A stretch of DNA of 32,778 nt from an uncultured beta proteobacterium (GTDB lineage Bacteria; Pseudomonadota; Gammaproteobacteria; Burkholderiales; Burkholderiaceae_C), in assembly GCA_903853895.1 (NCBI GenBank), contig CAINUX010000104.1, positions 1-32,778 of the forward strand. The letters are read 5' to 3'. How positions within the stretch are numbered: the stretch's first letter is position 1; every line of letters begins with the position of its first letter. The notes under the pieces were generated by a model. The model made no database searches and was not told the DNA's origin. It saw only the letters and a program-made list of their open reading frames with translations. Positions 1 to 8,204 of this stretch are shown here, one piece after another. Made by a program: the position numbers and the translations under genes.

Positions 1-2845
1 GCACGATGCTCATGCGCGGGTGCGGTGGCATCTCGAAAGCACGCAGTTCCAGCAGGCCAAGGCGACCGGTGGCCGAGTCGGGCGAGTACATCTTGTCGAT
101 GGAAAACTCGCTGCGGTGGGTGTTGCCGGTGGCGTCGATCAGGATGTTGCGCAGCGTGCGGTCCACGATCCACGGCGGCATGCTCTGTCCATACAGCTCG
201 CGGTTGGCGTAGATCTGCTCGATGGCAATTTCCAGTTCGTACAACTGGTCGTTGCGCGCCTCGTCCACGCGCGGGGCCTGGCTGGTGGGGCCGACGAACA
301 TGCCGCTGAACAAATAGCTCAGGGATGGATGGTTGTGCCAGTACAGCAGCAGGCTGGCCAGTAGCTCAGGCTTGCGCAGGAAGGGGCTGTCCGCCGGCGT
401 TGCGCCGCCCATCACAAAGTGGTTGCCACCACCGGTGCCGGTGTGGCGGCCGTCGGTCATGAATTTTTCTGCCGACAGGCGCGACTCAAACGCCGCGTTG
501 TACAAGAACTCGGTGTTGGTGACCAGCTCTTTCCAGTTGTTCACCGGGTGGATGTTGACCTCGATGACACCGGGGTCGGGGGTCACCTGCAAGAGTTTGA
601 GGCGCGGGTCGCGGGGGGGCGGGTAGCCTTCCAGCACCAATTTCAAGGCCTGTTCTTTGGCGGTGGCCTCAATGGCGGCCAGCAGGTCCAGGTAGTCTTC
701 CAGTTTTTCCAACGGTGGCATGAAGATGTACAGCACGCCGGATTTGGTTCCGACGGCCTCTGCCTTGGGGCCACTGGCGCGGCGCGGATCGCGCACTTCC
801 ACGCACAGCGCGGTGCGGGTGACCCAGTGGGCAGATTCCTGCCGCGCGGGCGCGCGGACAAAGTCGGCTGGCTCAGCCTGCGCGGCACGGCGTGCCGCCA
901 TGTCGGCCAGCGTGGTGCTGGTGCCGGTGTAGGCGGGTACCGCGGTGGATACTGCGTCAGCCTTGCCGTTCAAGGCGTTCTGGAATTTGCGGGCTGCCTC
1001 CTGTGGACTGGCCGCGCCGCTCAGGTAGGGCACATCCGCACGCGCCGTCTGCCCGCCGATCGGGCCGGTAGGCGGTATGGCGCTTGAACTGGCCGATGTC
1101 GTGCCCGAAAGGCTTTCGTACCGCGCGGCCATTGCGCCGTGCGCAGGCAATGCGCCACGTGGCGCGCTGGGATCGGTCTCGATCATGTAGGGGAAGTCGG
1201 CCTTGCTGACCCAGGGCAGCGAGTCCAGCGGCAAGCGCAGGCCCATGGGGGAGTCGCCCGGCATCAGGTACATGCGTTCGTCGCGCAGGAACCACGGCCC
1301 CGTGGTCCATTTGGGCGCGGAGAGACCAGGCTTTTCGACGGCCTTGACCGGCAGCACGTAGCCAACGGCAGTGTCTAGCTTCTGCTCGAACACGCGGCGC
1401 AGGCGTGCGCGTTCCATTTCGTCGTCCAGCTTGGAGTTGAACGGGTCCACGTTGACCGGCAGGCGGCGTTCACGCCACAGGTAGTACCACGAGTCTTCAT
1501 ACGCGGGCAGGATGTACTGGTCGGTCAGGCCCAGGCGTTTGCTCAAGGCCTTGGTGAAACGCTGGGCGTCTTCGCTGGTGTAGTGGGTGGGGTCGCGCTC
1601 GTCGGTGAACAGTGATGGGTCGGCCCACACGGGTTGTTTGTCGGCGCGCCAGTAGATGTTGAGGGCCCAGCGTGGCAACTGCTCGCCGGGGTACCACTTG
1701 CCCTGCCCAAAGTGCAGGAAGCCGCCCTGGCCATATTCGGCGCGCAGCTTGTGCACCAGCGCGGTGGCAAAACCGCGTTTGGTGGGGCCCAGGGCGTCGG
1801 TGTTCCATTCCGCAGCGTCACGGTCGCTGACCGCCACAAAGGTAGGCTCGCCGCCCATGGTCAGGCGCACGTCGCCCGCGATCAGTTCCTTGTCGACCTC
1901 GGCACCCAGTGCCATGACGTCGGCCCACTGCTCATCCGTATAGGGCAGGGTGACGCGGGGTGATTCGTAAATACGGGTGACCTGCATGTGGTGGCCAAAT
2001 TCCACCTCACTCTCGTCCACGCCGCCTTCGATGGGTGCAGCGCCCGATGGATTGGGCGTGCAGGCCAAGGGAATGTGGCCTTCACCGGCCAGCAGGCCCG
2101 ACGTGGCGTCCAGCCCGATCCAGCCGGCACCGGGCAAATAGACCTCGCACCAGGCGTGCAGGTCGGTGAAATCGACCTCGGTGCCGCTGGGGCCGTCCAG
2201 CGCCTTGACGTCGGACTTTAACTGGATCAGGTAGCCCGACACAAAGCGCGCCGCCAGGCCGCAGTGGCGCAGCAGCTGCACCATCAGCCAGGCCGAATCG
2301 CGGCACGACCCCGATCCCAGTTCGAGGGTTTCATCCGGTGTCTGCACACCGGGTTCCATGCGGATCGTGTATTTGACGGCGTTGTGCACCATCGTGTTCA
2401 GGTCGACTAAAAAGATTACCGTGCGCCGCTTGGTGTAGTCGATCTTGGCCAGGTAGTCGTTCATTGGCGCAGTGCGCTCGCCCGCCATCAGGTAGGGCAA
2501 CAGCTCTTCCTGCAGCATGGGGTCGTATTTGAAAGGGAATTCCTCCGCCTCGGGCTCCAGGAAGAAGTCAAACGGGTTGTAGACCGCCATCTCGACGACC
2601 AGATCCACCGTGACCTTGAATTCGCGGGTCTTGTTGGGGAACACCAACCTAGCCTGGTAGTTGGCAAACGGGTCTTGCTGCCAGTTCATGAAGTGGCCCT
2701 CGGCGGGCTCCACTTTCAGAGAATACGAAATGATCTTGCTGCGGCAATGCGGCGCGGGGCGCAGGCGCACCACCTGAGGTCCCAGCGCCACGAGGCGGTC
2801 GTAGGTGTAGTGGGTAACGTGGTTGAGTGCTGCGTGAATGGACAT
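1..2845 (-). CDS. Large transglutaminase-like protein with DUF2126 region (3' end outside window)
   Basis: This is a predicted cysteine peptidase/transglutaminase-fold enzyme of the module that also contains circularly permuted ATP-grasp and alpha-E proteins; its substrate is unknown. About 948 codons are visible from ATG 2845 (MSIHAALNHVTHYTYDRL), the frame is open to the window edge, and the C-terminus is missing. The N-terminal part matches the bacterial transglutaminase N-domain. The core carries a full catalytic triad: Cys181 in GSCRDSAW, His230 in DLHAW and Asp246 in GLDATSG. From about residue 300 onward (GDVRLTMGGEPTFV) it is the long DUF2126 region, ending in the window with RSEFSIDKMYSPDS and LLELRAFEMPPHPRMSIV. 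Family members are about 1100 residues, so perhaps 150 residues lie to the left. A low-complexity Ala/Ser/Pro linker occupies roughly residues 580-640. It is transcribed divergently from comEC. The family call is firm; the biochemical role is not known. Confidence 0.93.
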   Translation of the reverse strand, partial: MSIHAALNHVTHYTYDRLVALGPQVVRLRPAPHCRSKIISYSLKVEPAEGHFMNWQQDPFANYQARLVFPNKTREFKVTVDLVVEMAVYNPFDFFLEPEAEEFPFKYDPMLQEELLPYLMAGERTAPMNDYLAKIDYTKRRTVIFLVDLNTMVHNAVKYTIRMEPGVQTPDETLELGSGSCRDSAWLMVQLLRHCGLAARFVSGYLIQLKSDVKALDGPSGTEVDFTDLHAWCEVYLPGAGWIGLDATSGLLAGEGHIPLACTPNPSGAAPIEGGVDESEVEFGHHMQVTRIYESPRVTLPYTDEQWADVMALGAEVDKELIAGDVRLTMGGEPTFVAVSDRDAAEWNTDALGPTKRGFATALVHKLRAEYGQGGFLHFGQGKWYPGEQLPRWALNIYWRADKQPVWADPSLFTDERDPTHYTSEDAQRFTKALSKRLGLTDQYILPAYEDSWYYLWRERRLPVNVDPFNSKLDDEMERARLRRVFEQKLDTAVGYVLPVKAVEKPGLSAPKWTTGPWFLRDERMYLMPGDSPMGLRLPLDSLPWVSKADFPYMIETDPSAPRGALPAHGAMAARYESLSGTTSASSSAIPPTGPIGGQTARADVPYLSGAASPQEAARKFQNALNGKADAVSTAVPAYTGTSTTLADMAARRAAQAEPADFVRAPARQESAHWVTRTALCVEVRDPRRASGPKAEAVGTKSGVLYIFMPPLEKLEDYLDLLAAIEATAKEQALKLVLEGYPPPRDPRLKLLQVTPDPGVIEVNIHPVNNWKELVTNTEFLYNAAFESRLSAEKFMTDGRHTGTGGGNHFVMGGATPADSPFLRKPELLASLLLYWHNHPSLSYLFSGMFVGPTSQAPRVDEARNDQLYELEIAIEQIYANRELYGQSMPPWIVDRTLRNILIDATGNTHRSEFSIDKMYSPDSATGRLGLLELRAFEMPPHPRMSIV

Positions 2846-2989
2846 AGGTGTCTCGGTGGTTCTCAAAAGTCGGGCCAAGGCCATTGATAGTGCCAATAGA
2901 AGCGCTTGGTTGACATAGTAGCAAGCAATTCCCGAGCCACATCGCATTGCGGGAGCGTTGGGTGCAATTTCACGGGTTAGCATGGACGG
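2846..2989. promoter_or_regulatory. Divergent intergenic region between the DUF2126 gene and comEC
   Basis: These 144 bases must hold the promoters of both divergent genes. A TTGACA hexamer lies at 2913-2918 on the plus strand, but I see no good -10 box at the right distance. For the minus-strand gene, GAGA sits a few bases before ATG 2845 as a weak ribosome binding site. No clear operator or terminator is visible. Confidence 0.3.
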
Positions 2990-5527
2990 GTGCAGTCCCA
3001 GCCATACCCATCCCATCGCCTGGCCCAGGTGCTGTTCGCGGCGTTGCTGGGCTTTGTGCTCGGAACGGCGCTGCAGTTGCAGCAGGCGGCGCTGTTTCCA
3101 TGGCAAGCCTATGCATCAATTGTGCTGGTGGCCCTCGTAGCATATGCTTTTGTAGCTACTAAAAGCATAGCGTATGGGTGGCGCATGGGCCTGGCTGTGG
3201 TGGCGCTGGGGCTGTGTGGCTTTGGGCTGACCGGCTTGCGCGCCACGGCGTATCTGGGCGAAGCGCTGGACCCGGCGCTGGAGGGGCGCGATGTGCGCAT
3301 CACCGGTGTGGTGTCCAACTTGCCGCAGCGCAACGAGTCCGGGCTGCGGTTCCGACTGGAAGTGGAGGCCGCCGTGCTGGACGGGCAGGCAGTGCGTGTG
3401 CCGCCGCTGATGGATGTGGGCTGGTACGGTGGCGCGTTTTCGGCCGGGCCCGCAGTGGTAGGCGACGCTACCCCCGTGACGGCACTGAACCGCCTGCCAG
3501 CCGATGTGCAGGCGGGTGAGCGCTGGGACATGACCGTGCGTCTCAAGGCACCCCATGGCAGCCGCAACCCGCATGGCTTTGACTACGAATTATGGCTGTG
3601 GGAGCAGGGCGTGCAGGCCACCGGCTATGTGCGCGCCACGGCGCGCGACCCGGTACCGGTGCTCCTGGGCCAAACCTGGCGCCATCCCATCGTGCTGGCG
3701 CGCCAGGCAGTGCGATCTAACATCTACCAGCAGGTGCAGATGCGCCAGTTCGCCGGCATGATCGCCGCGCTGGTGGTGGGGGACCAGGCCGCCATCGACC
3801 GGGTCGACTGGGATGTGTTTCGCGCCACTGGCGTCGCGCATCTGGTGTCGATCTCGGGTCTGCACATCACCATGTTCGCCTGGGGCACTGCGTTGCTGGT
3901 GGGGTGGTTGTGGCGGCGCTCCGGCCGCCTGTGCATCGCGCTGCCAGCCCCGAGTGCGGCGTTGATAGGCGGCGTGCTGCTGGCCACGGCGTATGCAGTG
4001 TTCAGCGGCTGGGGCGTGCCCGCGCAGCGCACCTGCCTGATGCTGGCTACTGTGGCGCTGCTGCGCCTCTCCAACGCGCGCTGGCCTTGGCCGCACGTGT
4101 GGATGCTGGCCTGTGCGGTGGTGGTGGCGGTCGACCCCTGGGCCCTGCTGCAAGCGGGGTTCTGGTTGAGCTTTGTGGCGGTGGGGGTTTTGTTTGCTAC
4201 AGATTCAGGAGCTACTCATGCTTATTCCACGGGGGCTAGAGGCCTGAAAGGCTCAGTGCTTTCTGGGCCACAATCTTCCGTCGGGCCGCCCCAAGGAAGA
4301 TTCGCCCCCTTGGGGGGCAGCGCAATACGCGTAGCGAAAAGTGTGGGGGCTGCGTTCCATGAACAGTGGGTGATCACGGTGGCGCTGACGCCGCTGACCC
4401 TGCTGCTGTTTGGCCAGGTGTCGGTGGTGGGGCTGGCGGCCAATGCGCTGGCGATTCCCTGGATCACGCTGGTGGTGACCCCGCTCGCCATGCTGGGCGT
4501 GCTGGTGCCAGCACTCTGGGACGCGGCGGCCGGTGCCATTGGCTGGCTGTATGCCTATCTGCAATGGCTGGCCAGCTGGTCCTGGGCCGTCATCGCGGTG
4601 GCAGTTCCGCCGGTGTGGGCAGGAGCTGCGGGTGTGCTGGGCGGCGTCGTGCTGGTCATGCCATGGCAATGGTCGATGCGCCTGCTGGGTGTGCCCCTGC
4701 TGCTGCCGGTTCTGCTGTGGCGTGCGCCGCTGCCAGCGGCGGGGCAGTTCGAGCTGTTGGCCGCCGACATCGGGCAAGGCAATGCGGTGCTGGTGCGCAC
4801 CGCCAACCATGCGCTGCTGTATGACGCGGGGCCGCGCTTCAGTCTGGAGAGCGATGCCGGGCACCGCGTGCTGGTGCCGTTGCTGCAGGCCCTGCACACG
4901 CGGCTGGACACGCTCATCCTGAGTCACCGGGACATGGACCACGTGGGCGGCGCCCCGGCCGTGCTGACCATGCAGCCGCAGGCCCAGTTGCTGAGTTCGA
5001 TTGAAACTGATAACCCGTTGCAGTCGTTGCGCCCCGCCCAACGCTGCGTCGCAGGGCAACACTGGGATTGGGATGGCGTTCAGTTTGACATCCTCCATCC
5101 GCAGGCGGATGACTACGGCGCAGCGGCCAAACCCAATGCCATGTCCTGCGTGCTACGCATTTCCAATGGTGCGCAGACCGCGCTGCTGGTGGGCGATATC
5201 GAGCAACCCCAGGAGGCACGGCTGGTGGCGACTCCCGCACACAACCTGAAGAGCGATGTGTTGCTGGTGCCCCACCACGGCAGTAAAACGTCAAGTAGTG
5301 CAGAATTTTTGGACGCTGTGGCACCGCGCACTGCTATCGTGCAATCGGGCTATCGCAACCGGTTTGGTCATCCGGCATCCGTCGTCACCCAGCGCCTGGC
5401 GGAGCGGCAGATCCAAGTAGTGGATTCGCCCCATTGTGGGGCGTACACCTGGCAGTCCTGGCGTCCCCAGAATGGTGCATGCACGCGGCTACAGGCGCTG
5501 CGCTATTGGCACCATCGTGTTCCATAA
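2990..5527 (+). CDS. comEC: ComEC/Rec2-family DNA uptake channel protein
   Basis: This is an inner-membrane protein that moves single-stranded DNA into the cytoplasm during natural transformation. It has 845 residues, the usual ComEC size. Domain order is the N-terminal DUF4131-type membrane/OB region (residues 1-230), the Competence membrane domain (about 250-560, with MIAALVVGDQAAID and HLVSISGLHITMFAW), and a C-terminal metallo-beta-lactamase domain (about 600-830). The last keeps its metal motif H646-R-D-M-D650-H651 and HHGSK at 762-766. The proposed start is GTG 2990, directly before the first hydrophobic segment; the ribosome binding site is poor, so the start is not certain. Residues about 402-455 are an unusual Gly/Ser/Pro-rich stretch encoded by two repeat elements inserted in frame (see the repeat entries). 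No other competence gene is nearby. Confidence 0.95.
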   Translation: MQSQPYPSHRLAQVLFAALLGFVLGTALQLQQAALFPWQAYASIVLVALVAYAFVATKSIAYGWRMGLAVVALGLCGFGLTGLRATAYLGEALDPALEGRDVRITGVVSNLPQRNESGLRFRLEVEAAVLDGQAVRVPPLMDVGWYGGAFSAGPAVVGDATPVTALNRLPADVQAGERWDMTVRLKAPHGSRNPHGFDYELWLWEQGVQATGYVRATARDPVPVLLGQTWRHPIVLARQAVRSNIYQQVQMRQFAGMIAALVVGDQAAIDRVDWDVFRATGVAHLVSISGLHITMFAWGTALLVGWLWRRSGRLCIALPAPSAALIGGVLLATAYAVFSGWGVPAQRTCLMLATVALLRLSNARWPWPHVWMLACAVVVAVDPWALLQAGFWLSFVAVGVLFATDSGATHAYSTGARGLKGSVLSGPQSSVGPPQGRFAPLGGSAIRVAKSVGAAFHEQWVITVALTPLTLLLFGQVSVVGLAANALAIPWITLVVTPLAMLGVLVPALWDAAAGAIGWLYAYLQWLASWSWAVIAVAVPPVWAGAAGVLGGVVLVMPWQWSMRLLGVPLLLPVLLWRAPLPAAGQFELLAADIGQGNAVLVRTANHALLYDAGPRFSLESDAGHRVLVPLLQALHTRLDTLILSHRDMDHVGGAPAVLTMQPQAQLLSSIETDNPLQSLRPAQRCVAGQHWDWDGVQFDILHPQADDYGAAAKPNAMSCVLRISNGAQTALLVGDIEQPQEARLVATPAHNLKSDVLLVPHHGSKTSSSAEFLDAVAPRTAIVQSGYRNRFGHPASVVTQRLAERQIQVVDSPHCGAYTWQSWRPQNGACTRLQALRYWHHRVP
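3143..3169. repeat. AT-rich inverted repeat inside comEC
   Basis: Arms TATGCTTTT (3143-3151) and AAAAGCATA (3161-3169) flank GTAGCTACT. The patch is clearly more AT-rich than the surrounding coding sequence and resembles the TTTTGATAGCTGCT part of the interspersed repeat found elsewhere in the window. It encodes part of a membrane segment (AFVATKSIA) and keeps the frame. Confidence 0.45.
4196..4252 (+). repeat. Interspersed repeat (TAGCTGCT...CACGAGGGCTAGAGGCC family), copy in comEC
   Basis: This contains AGCTACTCATGCTTATTCC followed by ACGGGGGCTAGAGGCC, matching the copies at 14389-14440 and 20347-20400. It is inserted in frame in comEC and translated as part of residues about 402-420. I associate this family with Comamonadaceae intergenic regions; that link is from memory. 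Confidence 0.7.
4265..4352 (+). repeat. Second repeat element (CCCCAAGG...CCTTGGGG hairpin type) inside comEC
   Basis: This contains GGGCCGCCCCAAGG, the complementary arm CCTTGGGG (4289-4296 paired with 4308-4315), then GGGCAGCGCAATACGCGTAG and a GTGGGGGC end. This pattern (CCCCCTTGGGGGGCAGCG...GTGGGGGC) is one I know as a common Comamonadaceae intergenic repeat. Here it is translated in frame as part of ComEC (GPPQGRFAPLGGSAIRVAKS). Confidence 0.65.
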
Positions 5528-5603
5528 CCATAGGTTGATCCCCGCCGCTGTGCATGGGCGTGGTGGCGCGAACCTTGCTATGCTGTAACCAAAGAGGTCT
5601 TTC

Positions 5604-7139
5604 ATGCAGAAATTTGACGAGATGTACACCAGCTTGCCCTATGCGTTCTTCAGCAAGGGCGAACAAGTGCGAGACCACTACAAAATCTACGACGCCTGGC
5701 TGGCACGCCAACCCGGCGACATGATGGCCAAGCGGCGCGAAGAGGCGGAAATGATCTTCCGCCGCGTCGGCATTACCTTTGCCGTGTATGGCGAAAAAGA
5801 CGAAGACGGCGCCGGCACCGAACGTCTGATCCCCTTCGATTTGATTCCCCGCATCATCCCTGCGCACGAGTGGTCCAGCATGGAAAAAGGCCTGGTGCAG
5901 CGCGTCACCGCCCTGAACCGCTTCATCTACGACGTCTACCACGAGCAGGAGATCATCAAGGCGGGAATTGTTCCGCGGGAGCAGATCGAGAACAACGCGC
6001 AGTTCCGCCCTGAAATGATGGGCGTTGTTGTGACCAACAATATTTATTCGCACATATCGGGCATCGACATCGTCCGTGCACCCGATGCCAATGGCAAGGG
6101 CGAGTACTACGTTCTGGAAGACAATCTGCGTGTGCCCAGCGGCGTGTCCTACATGCTGGAAGACCGCAAGATGATGATGCGGTTGTTCCCCGAGTTGTTC
6201 AATGCCCACCGCGTGGCACCTATCGCCCATTACCCCGACCTGTTGCTTGAAACCCTGCGCGCCAGCAGCCCGGCCACCACGGCCGAGCCCACGGTGGTGG
6301 TGCTGACGCCCGGCATGTACAACAGCGCCTACTTCGAGCATGCCTTCCTGGCCCAGCAAATGGGTGTGGAACTGGTCGAAGGGCAAGACCTGTTCGTCAA
6401 GGACAACTTTGTGTACATGCGCACCACGCGCGGCCCGCGCCGGGTTGATGTGATTTATCGCCGGGTCGACGACGACTTTTTGGACCCCACGGCTTTCAGG
6501 CCGACGTCCACGCTGGGCTGCGCGGGCTTGCTCAATGCCTACCGCGCGGGCAACGTGACCATCTGCAACGGCGTCGGTACCGGTGTGGCGGACGACAAGT
6601 CCATCTACCCGTACGTCCCCCAGATGATTGAGTTCTACCTGGGCGAGAAACCCATCCTGAACAACGTGCCCACCTACATGTGCCGCAACAAGGACGACCT
6701 GGCCTACACTCTGGCCAGCCTGAAAGACCTGGTCGTCAAGGAGGTGCACGGCGCCGGTGGTTATGGCATGTTGGTGGGGCCAGCGTCTACCACCGCCGAG
6801 ATCGAGGACTTCCGCAAGGCTATTCTGGCCAATCCCAGTGGCTACATCGCGCAGCCCACGCTCAGCCTGTCGAGCTGCCCCACGTTTGTGGAGAGCGGCA
6901 TTGCACCGCGCCATATCGACTTGCGCCCCTATGTCCTCAGCGGAAAGAACGTGCAGATGGTGCCCGGCGGCCTGACCCGCGTAGCCCTGAAAGACGGCTC
7001 ACTCGTCGTGAATTCGTCACAGGGCGGCGGGACCAAAGATACCTGGATTCTGGAAGACGACGCCAGCGCTGCGGCGACTGCGGCTACGGTGGCCCACACG
7101 GAAGCCGCGAACAGCACTGCAACGCAATCCCAATCCTGA
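5604..7139 (+). CDS. Circularly permuted ATP-grasp protein (DUF404/DUF407 type)
   Basis: This is a predicted ATP-dependent carboxylate-amine ligase of the module shared with alpha-E and transglutaminase proteins; family members are thought to make or add short peptides, but the substrate is unknown. It has 511 residues and starts at ATG 5604 with GAGG about seven bases upstream. Recognisable segments are the N-terminus MQKFDEMYTSLPYAFF, RVGITFAVYGEKDEDGAGTERLIPFDLIPRII split over residues about 53-92, YYVLEDNLRVPSGVSYM (about residues 168-184), and the glycine-rich nucleotide-binding stretch VKEVHGAGGYGMLVG near residues 378-392. The C-terminal 25 residues are Ala/Thr-rich and probably disordered. 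The alpha-E gene follows after 20 bases, so the two are very likely co-transcribed and their products probably interact. Confidence 0.93.
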   Translation: MQKFDEMYTSLPYAFFSKGEQVRDHYKIYDAWLARQPGDMMAKRREEAEMIFRRVGITFAVYGEKDEDGAGTERLIPFDLIPRIIPAHEWSSMEKGLVQRVTALNRFIYDVYHEQEIIKAGIVPREQIENNAQFRPEMMGVVVTNNIYSHISGIDIVRAPDANGKGEYYVLEDNLRVPSGVSYMLEDRKMMMRLFPELFNAHRVAPIAHYPDLLLETLRASSPATTAEPTVVVLTPGMYNSAYFEHAFLAQQMGVELVEGQDLFVKDNFVYMRTTRGPRRVDVIYRRVDDDFLDPTAFRPTSTLGCAGLLNAYRAGNVTICNGVGTGVADDKSIYPYVPQMIEFYLGEKPILNNVPTYMCRNKDDLAYTLASLKDLVVKEVHGAGGYGMLVGPASTTAEIEDFRKAILANPSGYIAQPTLSLSSCPTFVESGIAPRHIDLRPYVLSGKNVQMVPGGLTRVALKDGSLVVNSSQGGGTKDTWILEDDASAAATAATVAHTEAANSTATQSQS

Positions 7140-7159
7140 AGAAGCTAAGGAGAACCACC

Positions 7160-8119
7160 ATGCTGTCACGCACCGCAGACCACCTTTTCTGGATGTCCCG
7201 CTACACCGAGCGGGCCGAGAACACCGCGCGTATGCTGGATGTCAATTACCAGACTGCGCTGCTGCCGCAGTCTGATGCTGTCGCCCAAGTGGGTTGGCAG
7301 GGCCTGCTGTCCATCAGCGAGCTGTTGCCGACCTATACCGACCGCTATGGTGCCATTCAGGCCCGTGAGGTCATGGACTTCATGGTGAAAGACGAGAGCA
7401 ATCCGTCCTCCATCTTGTCCTGCCTGGGTGCGGCCCGCGAGAACGCCCGCGCCGTGCGCGGTGCATTGACCACCGAAGTCTGGGAAACGCAAAACACCAC
7501 CTGGCTGGAAGTTAAGCGCATGCTCAAAGCCGGCGAGTTTGAGCGCGATCCGTCGCAGTTCTTTGAGTGGGTCAAGTTCCGCTCGCACCTGTCGCGTGGC
7601 GTCACCGTGGGCACCATGCTGATTGACGAAGCCTTGCACTTCATGCGCCTGGGTACGTTTCTGGAGCGGGCCGACAACACGGCACGCCTGGTGGACGTGA
7701 AGTTCCATGCACTGCAGAGCGATTTCTATGGCAATGCCAGCGAGAAGGACCAGGAGTACGACTTCTACCACTGGAGCGCGATTCTGCGCAGCGTCTCTGG
7801 CTTTGAGGTTTACCGCAAGGTGTACCGCGACGTGATCAAACCCGAGCGCGTGGGCGAATTGCTGATTTTGCGGCCCGACATGCCACGCTCCATGCACGCC
7901 AGCCTGAACGGCGTGGTCAGCAACCTGGCGCTGGTGGCCAGCGACCCGTCTAGCGAGACCTTGCGACGCGCCGGCAAGCTGCGCTCTGAGTTGCAGTACG
8001 GGCGCATCGACGAGATTCTGGCAACCGGGCTGCACGCCTACTTGACGCAATTTCTTGACCGGGTTAATGACCTGGGTGCACATATCAGCCGCGAGTTTCT
8101 GGTGCCCGTCAGCGCCTGA
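7160..8119 (+). CDS. Alpha-E domain protein (DUF403)
   Basis: This is an all-helical partner of the circularly permuted ATP-grasp proteins; its function is unknown. It has 319 residues. ATG 7160 is chosen because AAGGAG lies at 7147-7152 with suitable spacing and the family's usual N-terminus MLSRTADHLFWMSRYTERAENTARMLDV begins exactly there; the same frame is open upstream but that part is only a shadow of the previous gene. Other typical pieces are the repeated motif FLERADNTARLVDVKFHAL (near residues 168-186) and the C-terminal HISREFLVPV. The single domain fills the protein. It is the second gene of a two-gene operon with the ATP-grasp gene. The small transglutaminase and Anbu-type peptidase genes often found beside such pairs are not present to its right. 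Confidence 0.93.
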   Translation: MLSRTADHLFWMSRYTERAENTARMLDVNYQTALLPQSDAVAQVGWQGLLSISELLPTYTDRYGAIQAREVMDFMVKDESNPSSILSCLGAARENARAVRGALTTEVWETQNTTWLEVKRMLKAGEFERDPSQFFEWVKFRSHLSRGVTVGTMLIDEALHFMRLGTFLERADNTARLVDVKFHALQSDFYGNASEKDQEYDFYHWSAILRSVSGFEVYRKVYRDVIKPERVGELLILRPDMPRSMHASLNGVVSNLALVASDPSSETLRRAGKLRSELQYGRIDEILATGLHAYLTQFLDRVNDLGAHISREFLVPVSA

Positions 8120-8204
8120 ACGGCTGGGCTTGGCGCCCTGTTAGAAAAGACGGGCAGAACCCGGCAATAATGGGTGCTGGCAATTACCTTGACCGGAATT
8201 TGGT

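Noticed and set aside
4253-5098. 281-residue open frame antisense to comEC
   Set aside because: Gln/His-rich shadow of the metallo-beta-lactamase region.
5385-6914. 509-residue open frame antisense to the ATP-grasp gene
   Set aside because: It is a shadow of the third-codon GC bias on the other strand; its His/Val/Gln-rich translation resembles no family, while the plus-strand frame is a clear family match.
6680-7159. Longer start for the alpha-E protein
   Set aside because: The upstream part overlaps the ATP-grasp gene in another frame and does not resemble the family; ATG 7160 has a good ribosome binding site.
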